Source: an uncultured Blautia sp. (GTDB taxonomy: Bacteria > Bacillota > Clostridia > Lachnospirales > Lachnospiraceae). From it: DNA of 36,327 nt. The stretch lies in the NCBI GenBank assembly GCA_900547615.1, contig URHH01000013.1:1-36327 (forward strand), written 5' to 3'. The position numbers and the translations under genes were made by a program. The notes under the pieces were generated by a model. That model saw only the letters and a program-made list of their open reading frames with translations. It was not told the DNA's origin and searched no databases. Shown one piece after another: positions 22,863 to 29,667 of this stretch (position 1 is the stretch's first letter; the number at the start of each line of letters is the position of its first letter).

Positions 22863-23194
22863 ACCCATATTTCCTTCTTATGTTCGGAGCGACTTTTTTC
22901 ACTGCCATTTCCCAGGTATTATTGAAGCAGAGTGCGGAAAAAGAGCATAAAAGCTGGATTTTTGAATACCTGAACTGGAGGGTGATCACGGCGTATGGAA
23001 TTTCTTTTTCGGTTCTTCTTTTAAATACCTACGCTTACACAAAGGTGGATATGAAGTACGGAGCAGTCATTGATACATTCAGCTATGTGTTTGTGATGGT
23101 GCTGTCGTATTTTATTTTAAAAGAAAAATTTACAAAAGGTCAGTTGATTGGAAATCTTATGATCATCACAGGAGTGATGGTATATACCCTGTAA
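22859..23194 (+). CDS. Small four-helix transporter subunit (SMR/EamA half, ArnE/F-like), second of pair
   Basis: A 111-residue protein with four predicted helices (about 4-22, 40-60, 67-87, 93-111). The first helix ends in ISQVLLKQSAEK, the SMR-type conserved segment, and the third is followed by LKEKFTKGQLIGNLMIITGV. It is the last gene of the cassette, four bases overlapping with its partner; GGGAGGTGG at 22845-22855 is its ribosome binding site. As a probable heterodimer it could flip the lipid-linked product of the GT2. A terminator follows about 75 bases later. Confidence 0.78.
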   Translation: MNPYFLLMFGATFFTAISQVLLKQSAEKEHKSWIFEYLNWRVITAYGISFSVLLLNTYAYTKVDMKYGAVIDTFSYVFVMVLSYFILKEKFTKGQLIGNLMIITGVMVYTL

Positions 23195-23267
23195 GAATGC
23201 TTTGCAGGGATACGGTCAGTGTATGGGTAATATGAATGCCTGTGTCAGTATTCAACAGGCGCATAAA

Positions 23268-23311
23268 GGAAACAAGCCCCTCAGAAATGGAAGGACTTGT
23301 TTCTTTTTATT
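23268..23311 (+). terminator. Terminator of the five-gene cassette
   Basis: GGAAACAAG (23268-23276) and CTTGTTTC (23296-23303) form an 8-base perfect stem around a 19-base loop, followed by TTTTTATTTT. It lies just before the end of the opposing amidohydrolase gene; on the minus strand the T run is weaker (CCTTTATG). Confidence 0.7.
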
Positions 23312-23327
23312 TTAGTCATTGAAAATT

Positions 23328-24680
23328 TTAAAGCATCGGGAAGCGGTCCGGAAGGCGGATGCCGCCGCGTTTACAGATTGCTTCTGCGTGTTCTCTTCCC
23401 TCACGGAGAATTGCTTCCTCATCAATGGAGAGAAGGACGCGGTTTTTCATAAGCCATCGTCCGTTGCACATGGTACATTCAATGTTTGTGCTGTGCATGG
23501 AGGTTACAAGGTTTGCAATAGGGTCGTGGACAGGGAGCATATCCGGGCTGTTGTTTGGATTAATAATAATAAGGTCGGCCTTTTTGCCTGGTTCCAGACT
23601 TCCGTAAAGGTCTTCTTCTCCAACTGCCCTTGCCCCGTTGATGGTTGCCATAGCAAGGATTTCCTCTGCTTTTACAACGTCGGGCTCGAGACGCCAGCCT
23701 TTGTGGATCAGAGAAGTTACCCACATTTCATCTACCATGTTCATTCTGTTGTTTGTAGGTGTTCCGTCTGTTCCGAGGGCTACGCAGACGCCCTCCCGGA
23801 GCATACGCGGGATTTTTGCAAAGCCGAGAACGCGCATGGCAGACGCCGGATTGTGGGAAACCTTTACATCGTGATCGCGGAACATTTCCACTTCCTCATT
23901 AGAAAGCCAGACGGCATGGGCAGCAATAATGTTCTTATCCAGGAATCCCAGATTATTTAAGTGTGTGACAGTAGTTGCGCCTCTTGTTTCTTTTGCGTAA
24001 TCTACTTCTGCCTTTGCCTCTGCAATGTGCATATGTACGCCTACGCCGTATTTATCGGCAAGTTCCTTTGTACGGAGAAGAAGCTCGTCTGTTGCATTGA
24101 AAATGGTACGGATACCGAACCATACTTTTACCCGACCGTCTGCTGTGTTGTGGAATTTTTTTAAATCTTCCTCCTGAATGGCAAGTTCTTCGTCTGTTGT
24201 GTGCTGCCAGGATTTTGGAAGCCCCTCTCCGCAGTCCATAACAGATTTTGCAAGTTTTCCGCGGATTCCTGCCTGAGAAATGGCTTTTGCCATACCGGAA
24301 ACAAACTGTCCGCCCGGTTCTGCAATGGAGGTGCAGCCTGCCTTGATCTGTTCTGCACAGAAAAGAAGAGTGGAAATATAAGAATCTTCCTCTGTCATAT
24401 TGCTCTCATATGGCCAGATACGGTCATGAAGCCAGGTAAGAAGGGGAACATCATCGGCAAGACCTCTTGCAAGCTGTTGGGAAGTATGAGTGTGGGTGTT
24501 GACAAAGGAGGGCATAATGGTTTTTCCCTCACAGTCCATAATCTCATCACAGTCTTCAGGAATGGGAAAGTGTCCGATATTAATAATTTTGTCGTCTTCG
24601 ATAAGAACATTGCCTTTTTTGTATACTTCCCGTTTTTCGTTCATGGTAATTACCATAGCGTTTTTTAAAAGTATTTTCAT
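23328..24680 (-). CDS. Amidohydrolase family deaminase (MtaD/SsnA/chlorohydrolase-like)
   Basis: A 450-residue metal-dependent hydrolase of the subgroup containing S-adenosylhomocysteine/methylthioadenosine deaminase, guanine deaminase and SsnA. It has PSFVNTHTHTSQQLARGL (metal His pair), the later MHIAEAKAEVDYA and AHAVWLSNEE (further metal/substrate His), and VALGTDGTPTNNRMNM with the catalytic Asp. The C-terminal strand SLEPGKKADLIIIN closes the beta sandwich. It probably deaminates a purine base or nucleoside; the exact substrate is not readable. It is read from ATG at 24680 with AGGAGATGAG upstream, divergent from the flavin reductase. A paralogue lies at 35431. Confidence 0.88.
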   Translation of the reverse strand: MKILLKNAMVITMNEKREVYKKGNVLIEDDKIINIGHFPIPEDCDEIMDCEGKTIMPSFVNTHTHTSQQLARGLADDVPLLTWLHDRIWPYESNMTEEDSYISTLLFCAEQIKAGCTSIAEPGGQFVSGMAKAISQAGIRGKLAKSVMDCGEGLPKSWQHTTDEELAIQEEDLKKFHNTADGRVKVWFGIRTIFNATDELLLRTKELADKYGVGVHMHIAEAKAEVDYAKETRGATTVTHLNNLGFLDKNIIAAHAVWLSNEEVEMFRDHDVKVSHNPASAMRVLGFAKIPRMLREGVCVALGTDGTPTNNRMNMVDEMWVTSLIHKGWRLEPDVVKAEEILAMATINGARAVGEEDLYGSLEPGKKADLIIINPNNSPDMLPVHDPIANLVTSMHSTNIECTMCNGRWLMKNRVLLSIDEEAILREGREHAEAICKRGGIRLPDRFPML

Positions 24681-24724
24681 AGACTCATCTCCTGTAATCT
24701 TGTAATTTTCTGAAAGTTACTCTA

Positions 24725-24782
24725 AGTATATCGAAAAAATTACAACTTGTCACTTGTGAAAAATATACAAATCCGTTATACT
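24725..24782. promoter_or_regulatory. Back-to-back divergent promoters
   Basis: Plus strand: TTGTGA (24754-24759), 17-base spacer, TATACT (24777-24782), toward the flavin reductase. Minus strand: GTGACA (complement of 24748-24753), 17-base spacer, TATACT (complement of 24725-24730), toward the amidohydrolase. The two -35 boxes touch with no base between them, so one bound protein could control both genes. Confidence 0.65.
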
Positions 24783-24819
24783 GAAAAGAAAGAAGAAACG
24801 TTAGAAAAAGGAAAAAACA

Positions 24820-25437
24820 ATGAAGAAAATACTGATAATTGACTCCTGTGTGCGAAGAGAAGAATCCCGCACAAAACAGATGCTTGATAAAGCAGTGGAA
24901 ACGTTAAAAAGCCGGCACGAAGACTGGGTATTTGAAACGCTGACCCTTATGGACATGGATTTAAAATACTGGAATACAGAAAGTCTGAAAGTCCGTGACC
25001 GTCTTCTTTTAAACGGACAGCACGATGCGCCTCAGTTTCGTCTGGGAAATCAGTTTCGTGAGGCGGATGGAATTGTAATCGCAGCGCCATTCTGGGATTT
25101 AAGTGTTCCTGCCATGCTAAAGGTTTATATTGAAAATATTTCAGCAGACGGGATTACGTTTTCCACATCAGAAGAGGGACTTACCGGAATCTGTAAATTC
25201 CAGTGGATGCTGTTTCTTACAACGCGGGGCGGAATCTGGGAAGGCTCTGATATGGAAATGGGAAGTCCTTATATGGAAGCACTTTCCCGTTTCTTTGGAA
25301 ATGGAAAATATTACTGTGTGGCGGCAGACGGTACGGATATAGTCGGTCTTGATCTGGAAGAGATTATGGAAAAGACTCTGAAAGAGGTGGAAGGAGTATG
25401 CGCTTCCCTGGGAATAGAAGACCGACAGAAAATGTGA
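24820..25437 (+). CDS. Flavodoxin-fold NAD(P)H oxidoreductase (azoreductase/quinone reductase-like)
   Basis: A 205-residue protein of the Flavodoxin_2 group. It begins KKILIIDSCVRREESRTKQM (FMN phosphate region) and carries PFWDLSVPAMLKVYIENI, the classical segment of azoreductases and NQO1-like enzymes, then LTTRGGIWEG. It likely binds FMN and reduces quinones, azo or nitro compounds with NAD(P)H. The start ATG 24820 follows AAAGGAAAA, about 30 bases after the TATACT box. It is 72 bases before the uridine phosphorylase gene with no terminator between; a link to nucleoside breakdown is not obvious from chemistry. Confidence 0.85.
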   Translation: MKKILIIDSCVRREESRTKQMLDKAVETLKSRHEDWVFETLTLMDMDLKYWNTESLKVRDRLLLNGQHDAPQFRLGNQFREADGIVIAAPFWDLSVPAMLKVYIENISADGITFSTSEEGLTGICKFQWMLFLTTRGGIWEGSDMEMGSPYMEALSRFFGNGKYYCVAADGTDIVGLDLEEIMEKTLKEVEGVCASLGIEDRQKM

Positions 25438-25509
25438 TAGAACAATTATCAATGATGAAAATTAAAATTAAAGTATAAAAAATTAAAACAGGAAAGAGAG
25501 GATTTTACT

Positions 25510-26289
25510 ATGGTTTATTCAAATGACGGAAGATTGTATCATATCCAGGTAGCGCCGGGAGAAGTTGGGAAATATGTGATCCTGCCGGGAGATCCGAAAC
25601 GTTGCGCTGCGATTGCGAAATATTTTGAAGATCCGGTACTTGTCGCAGATAACCGGGAGTATATAACGTACACCGGATACCTGGACGGAGAAAAGGTAAG
25701 CGTAACCTCCACAGGAATCGGCGGACCTTCTGCTTCAATTGCAATGGAGGAACTGGTTCAGTGCGGTGCGGATACGTTTGTGCGTGTGGGAACATGCGGA
25801 GGTATGGATATAAAAGTAAAAGGCGGAGATATTATTGTTGCAACAGGCGCAGTGCGCATGGAGGGAACGAGTAAAGAGTACGCGCCTATTGAATTTCCGG
25901 CAGTTGCCAATCTGGACGTGGTAAATGCGCTCGTAGGTTCTGCAAAGGATCTTGGCGTGACGTATCACACAGGCGTTGTGGAGTGTAAGGATTCTTTCTA
26001 TGGCCAGCATGAGCCGGAGACAAAACCGGTTGGATATGAGCTGTTAAATAAATGGGAAGCGTGGCTTCGTCTCGGCTGTCTTGCGTCAGAGATGGAATCT
26101 GCGGCTCTTTTCACAGTGGCAAGTTACTTAAGAGTACGTTGCGGTTCTGCCTTTCTTGCAGTGGGAAATCAGGAACGTGCAAAAAAAGGTCTTGATAATC
26201 CGCAGGCACACGATACCGATATGGCAGTCCGTGTGGGAATCGGCGCGCTTCGCCGTCTGATCGCACAGGACAGAGAAGAAAATAAATAA
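25510..26289 (+). CDS. udp: Uridine phosphorylase
   Basis: A 259-residue nucleoside phosphorylase that splits uridine (or related nucleosides) to base plus ribose-1-phosphate. All family marks are present: VILPGDPKRCAAIA (phosphate Arg), STGIGGPSASIAMEEL, VRVGTCGGM and ASEMESAALFTVA (ribose-binding Glu). CKDSFYGQHEPE fits the substrate-specificity loop of uridine phosphorylases. The start ATG 25510 follows AAAGAGAGG. It precedes a YeiL-like regulator, and the region downstream is rich in nucleoside transport and hydrolysis genes, which supports a role in scavenging. Confidence 0.92.
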   Translation: MVYSNDGRLYHIQVAPGEVGKYVILPGDPKRCAAIAKYFEDPVLVADNREYITYTGYLDGEKVSVTSTGIGGPSASIAMEELVQCGADTFVRVGTCGGMDIKVKGGDIIVATGAVRMEGTSKEYAPIEFPAVANLDVVNALVGSAKDLGVTYHTGVVECKDSFYGQHEPETKPVGYELLNKWEAWLRLGCLASEMESAALFTVASYLRVRCGSAFLAVGNQERAKKGLDNPQAHDTDMAVRVGIGALRRLIAQDREENK

Positions 26290-26294
26290 AACAA

Positions 26295-26388
26295 AAAAAT
26301 CGGACATATGAAAAATGCACAATTTTTTCTGCAAAATTACATAAAAAACGTAGAAAAAATGGTGTAAACAGACATATGTCCGATTTTT
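26295..26388. promoter_or_regulatory. Long nested inverted repeat between udp and the Crp-like gene
   Basis: Outer arms AAAAATCGGACATATG (26295-26310) and CATATGTCCGATTTTT (26373-26388) are perfectly complementary over 16 bases. Inside, GCAC/GTGT and ATTTTTTCT (26322-26330)/AGAAAAAAT (26352-26360) continue the stem to a 21-base loop. The right arm runs into TTTTTATTTT, so it can terminate udp. It also contains the perfect palindrome GACATATGTC (26371-26380), a possible operator for the regulator that starts 87 bases further on. Confidence 0.65.
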
Positions 26389-26467
26389 ATTTTGTGAATC
26401 TGGTTATATTAATGACGGAAACAACAACTGATGAAATTGGAAATGGACATCAACAGGAAGTGGCAAA

Positions 26468-27148
26468 ATGCAGAAAAAAGAGGAAAAAATCAGAGAATAT
26501 TTGAAGCGGTTGAATATGACGGAGGTATTTGCCTGTCTTGATGAAAAAGACATGGCAGGTTTAAGCTTTGTAAATTATAAAAAAGGCGAATATCTTTTTC
26601 ATGCGGGAGATGAAATAGAGGCTGTCTTTTTTCTTCTGAAAGGAAAATGCAGAATATCAAACAGCACAAGCGAGGGAAAAGAAATCGCCATTGATTTTGA
26701 TATTCCAAGCGGAAGAATGATTGGAGAGATGGAGCTGGCATCAGGAATTGATTTTTTTCACAGCGTAGCTGCGGCATCGGATTCCATAGTTTTAAGGATT
26801 CCCCTTGAGATAGCAGAAAAAAAGCTGATGAAGGATCCGGCTTTTTTAGGATATATCTGTCGCCAGCTTGCATGGGAGCTGACAGAAAGCGGAAGAGAAC
26901 GGGTCCGTGTGGGACTTTATGATGCAAGAGAGCGGGTGGCAAGATGTCTTTATGGCTGGGCAATGCGTACAAGAGAACCAAGTTTTACGATTTCCTGCCG
27001 CCAGACAGCTCTGGAATGTGCCATATCGGAACGCCATTTAAACAGAATATTCCACAGCATGGAAGAAGAGGGCATTATAGAAAGGTACCGGAATAAAATA
27101 CGGATTCTGGACATGGAACTGCTCCAGTCCAGAATTACGGAAGTATGA
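26468..27148 (+). CDS. Crp/Fnr family transcriptional regulator (YeiL-like)
   Basis: A 226-residue regulator: cyclic-nucleotide-binding-like beta-barrel (about residues 20-130; KGEYLFHAGDEIEAVFFLLKGKCRI), dimer helix (about 130-155) and a C-terminal winged HTH (about 160-215; CRQTALECAISERHLNRIFHSMEEEGII). The HTH differs from classic Crp (no RxxL-type recognition motif is visible) and resembles E. coli YeiL, whose gene lies among nucleoside and pseudouridine genes. There is no Fe-S Cys cluster at the N-terminus, so oxygen sensing is unlikely; the ligand is unknown. It probably controls the nucleoside genes around it and may bind GACATATGTC upstream. Its TGA abuts the stop of the opposing gene. 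Confidence 0.85.
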   Translation: MQKKEEKIREYLKRLNMTEVFACLDEKDMAGLSFVNYKKGEYLFHAGDEIEAVFFLLKGKCRISNSTSEGKEIAIDFDIPSGRMIGEMELASGIDFFHSVAAASDSIVLRIPLEIAEKKLMKDPAFLGYICRQLAWELTESGRERVRVGLYDARERVARCLYGWAMRTREPSFTISCRQTALECAISERHLNRIFHSMEEEGIIERYRNKIRILDMELLQSRITEV

Positions 27149-27592
27149 TCACGGTTCCTGTGCGGAAGCGGAAATTTTATTATCCCAGATAATTCCACCT
27201 GCAACGAGAAGAACGCCAATAAGTTTTAACAGGCTGAAATCTTTGAACATGAAGGCATCAAAAAGGATACCGGCTGTAAGTTGTCCCACAAGGAGAAGTA
27301 TGGTAGATTCCATTACTTTCAGGCGGGAAAGGGTAACCATAGAAATGAGAAACGCAATAATTCCGAATGCCCCTCCGAGATACATCCACCAGGAAGCGTC
27401 AGAAAAAGAGTAAAAATCAATATGAAATCTGGAAGAAAACAAAAGCAGTACAAAAGAAAGTATGGTGGCAACCACATAATTTACAAGGGAGCCGTTATAA
27501 GTACCGAGGATTTTTGTACAGCGGTAGTTGATCATTTTGGATATGACGGTGGCACAGCCGTTTACGAATGCAAGTGTCAGCACAAAAGCCAT
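27149..27592 (-). CDS. YdcZ (DUF606) family membrane protein, second of pair
   Basis: A 147-residue hydrophobic protein with about five helices. It opens FVLTLAFVNGCATVISKMIN and ends LLKLIGVLLVAGGIIWDN, typical of the DUF606/YdcZ half-size members of the drug/metabolite transporter superfamily. It is read from ATG at 27592 with AAGGAGAAG upstream and lies 28 bases after its partner (27621-28043), so the two may form a heterodimer. The stop codon directly abuts the stop of the Crp-like gene on the other strand. The substrate is unknown; export or import of a nucleoside product is possible from context only. Confidence 0.85.
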   Translation of the reverse strand: MAFVLTLAFVNGCATVISKMINYRCTKILGTYNGSLVNYVVATILSFVLLLFSSRFHIDFYSFSDASWWMYLGGAFGIIAFLISMVTLSRLKVMESTILLLVGQLTAGILFDAFMFKDFSLLKLIGVLLVAGGIIWDNKISASAQEP

Positions 27593-27620
27593 GAGAAACT
27601 TCTCCTTTCTGTTTGAAAAT

Positions 27621-28043
27621 TCAGGCGATATTTACAAGAATCAGTCCTGCAAGAATCATAATAAAGCAGGGAATCCTTTTTTTATTAAAAGGAATCCGGG
27701 GAACGCCGAACCAGCCAAAGTGGTCGATGACTGCAGAAATGACAAGCTGTCCTGTGACAGAGATGCAGGTCATGACGGAAACGCCAAGAGCGCCGATGCA
27801 GTAGCTGGAGCTTGCAACAAGGAAAATTCCGAAAAAACCGGCAGAATAAAGGTACCAGGGCATTCCTGTAAGCTTGAGTTTTTCATGGACAAAAAGCTTT
27901 ATGTAGAGTACAAGAAGAATACCGCCGATGGCGTGGACCATAAGACTCATGCCGAACATGCCCACGCAGTCGCTGAGCATACCGTTCAGGCTTGCCATAG
28001 CAGACTGACAGGCTCCGGCAATGAGAGTAAAAAAAGCGTACAT
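27621..28043 (-). CDS. YdcZ (DUF606) family membrane protein, first of pair
   Basis: A 140-residue protein with about five helices: AFFTLIAGACQSAMASLNGML at the start (the usual Asn-containing first helix), SLMVHAIGGILLVLYI, and CFIMILAGLILVNIA at the end. It is the first gene of a two-gene minus-strand operon, starting at ATG 28043 after AGGAGGTACG. It is divergent from the ADP-ribosylglycohydrolase-family gene, with 211 bases between them. YdcZ genes often occur as tandem pairs like this one. No substrate can be read from sequence. Confidence 0.85.
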   Translation of the reverse strand: MYAFFTLIAGACQSAMASLNGMLSDCVGMFGMSLMVHAIGGILLVLYIKLFVHEKLKLTGMPWYLYSAGFFGIFLVASSSYCIGALGVSVMTCISVTGQLVISAVIDHFGWFGVPRIPFNKKRIPCFIMILAGLILVNIA

Positions 28044-28165
28044 ACACGTACCTCCTAAAGGAATTGTTCATTTCTATATTGACATAGATAAGAAAAAAAG
28101 GCAAGAGTACCTGATAGAAAATAATATATTTTGCAAAAATTGAAAAATGTATGGAAATTTTCAGG

Positions 28166-28185
28166 GTTCTGTTGTAAAATAGAAC
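28166..28185. promoter_or_regulatory. Imperfect palindrome over the candidate -10 of the nucleoside hydrolase/ABC operon
   Basis: GTTCTGTTGTAAAATAGAAC is an inverted repeat with perfect outer half-sites GTTCT/AGAAC and two further inner matches (8 of 10 positions). TAAAAT (28175-28180), a fair -10 box with TGGAAA at 28152-28157 as weak -35, lies inside it. A repressor bound here would block the operon that starts at 28255. Confidence 0.4.
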
Positions 28186-28254
28186 TATTAAAGAGAAATT
28201 GTATATAAGTACAAAAGAAAACCCGAAAAAACCAAACAAATACGGAGGAATGCA

Positions 28255-29667
28255 ATGAAGGCATGGGAAATGGCGCAGGACGTGTTCATAAACGCGCAGC
28301 CTGTCATTCGAAGTGAGGAAGAACAAACCTGGACGGACAATGTAGAGGTGTCAGCTTTTTATGATGACAATCTTTCTCTTGATTGGGGAAGCAATGTACC
28401 GGGTTCCGGAGCACCGGAGAAGATTATGGTGGCAGCCGTGCAGGCGCTGGAAAACAGAGGGTATCGCGTAAGCGGGGAAGGGTATCGTCTTCTGCAGGAA
28501 GGTCTGAAGGCAAATGAGGAAAAAGATTTCGTAAAGCTTCATCAGATTTCCGCCCTTATCCGGAGGGAGCTTGCAGAGGCAGAAAAAGACGAAGAATCTT
28601 CTTACTGGGATTACACCGTGTACCATTCTTTTAAACAGTACAGAGAAAAGGTAAAATTCCCGGAAAGCTCTCCTGTAAATATAGAATCAGAAGAATTTAA
28701 AGAGCAGATCCGCGGAGCATGGACAGCGCAGCTGATCGGTGGAGCAATGGGAACTATGGTGGAAGGCTATACGTTCCAGAATCTCAAAAAAGCTTTTGGG
28801 GAAGTGACAGGATATTTAAGAGAGCCAAATACATACAATGATGACATTACATTTGAACTTGCGTTTCTGGATGCTTTTTCGGAAAAGGGTTATGAGGTAA
28901 CATCAGAAGACATTGCTCTTTCCTGGGTTGGACTGATTCCCTGCGGCTGGTCAGCAGAAGAGATTGCAATCCGAAATATTAAAAACGGGATTTTCCCACC
29001 GGAAAGCGGAACATACCGAAATCCGTTCAATGAATGGATCGGTGCACAGATGCGTGCCGGTATCTGCGGAATGGCAGCGCCGGGAAATCCGCACCTTGCG
29101 GCAGAGCTTGCATGGAAGGACGGGGAGGTTTCCCATGCAGCCAACGGAATTTTGGGAGAAGTTTTCAACGCAGTCATGACTTCTATGGCTTTTGTGGAAT
29201 CAGATATAAAAACAGTTGTGAAAAATGCCATTTCCCTGATACCGGAGGACAGCGAATATTATTCCGTTGTTTCTTTTGCGTGGGAATGCTGTGAAAAATA
29301 TGACACATGGCAGGAAGCTCTTCTCGCCTGTCAGGAAAAATATAAACGGTATAACTGGATTCATGCTTATCCAAATGCCTGCTGTGAAATCATTGCTCTT
29401 TATTACGGAGAGGGAGATTTTCAGAAAACACTTTATATTATTACCATGTGCGGTATTGATGTGGACTGTAATGCAGGCATGATCATGCCCCTTCTTGTAA
29501 TCCAAAAGGGAATGCGTATCATTCCAAAAGAACTGTTTCATCAGGCTTTTTCCCGTCTCGATACTTATATGAGAGGGCGATTCAAATCCATAAGCCTTGA
29601 TGAACTGGTCGATGATACTTTATGGAGTATAAAAAAAGCTCACAAAATAAAGGAGGAAAAAAAATGA
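28255..29667 (+). CDS. ADP-ribosylglycohydrolase family protein (probable nucleoside-type N-glycosidase)
   Basis: A 470-residue protein. The C-terminal two-thirds (from about residue 148) is an ADP-ribosylglycohydrolase/DraG-type all-helical Mg enzyme: RGAWTAQLIGGAMGTMVEG, then YNDDITFELAFLDAF (metal-binding Asp pair) and GIDVDCNAGMIMPLL in place of the usual GGDTDTxAA. The first 145 residues are an extension of unknown fold containing NLSLDWGSNVPGSGAP. Family members break N-glycosidic bonds to ribose. Its TGA overlaps the ATG of the nucleoside-binding protein of an ABC importer (ATGA), so it probably acts on what that importer brings in. The start ATG 28255 follows CGGAGGAA. Confidence 0.8.
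   Translation: MKAWEMAQDVFINAQPVIRSEEEQTWTDNVEVSAFYDDNLSLDWGSNVPGSGAPEKIMVAAVQALENRGYRVSGEGYRLLQEGLKANEEKDFVKLHQISALIRRELAEAEKDEESSYWDYTVYHSFKQYREKVKFPESSPVNIESEEFKEQIRGAWTAQLIGGAMGTMVEGYTFQNLKKAFGEVTGYLREPNTYNDDITFELAFLDAFSEKGYEVTSEDIALSWVGLIPCGWSAEEIAIRNIKNGIFPPESGTYRNPFNEWIGAQMRAGICGMAAPGNPHLAAELAWKDGEVSHAANGILGEVFNAVMTSMAFVESDIKTVVKNAISLIPEDSEYYSVVSFAWECCEKYDTWQEALLACQEKYKRYNWIHAYPNACCEIIALYYGEGDFQKTLYIITMCGIDVDCNAGMIMPLLVIQKGMRIIPKELFHQAFSRLDTYMRGRFKSISLDELVDDTLWSIKKAHKIKEEKK

Noticed and set aside
23319..23960. Plus-strand open frame of 213 codons opposite the amidohydrolase
   Set aside because: It is a shadow of the well-supported minus-strand amidohydrolase, with Cys/His-rich, meaningless sequence and no ribosome binding site.
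27528..28058. Plus-strand open frame of 176 codons across the YdcZ pair
   Set aside because: Antisense shadow of two membrane protein genes that have good starts and family sequence.
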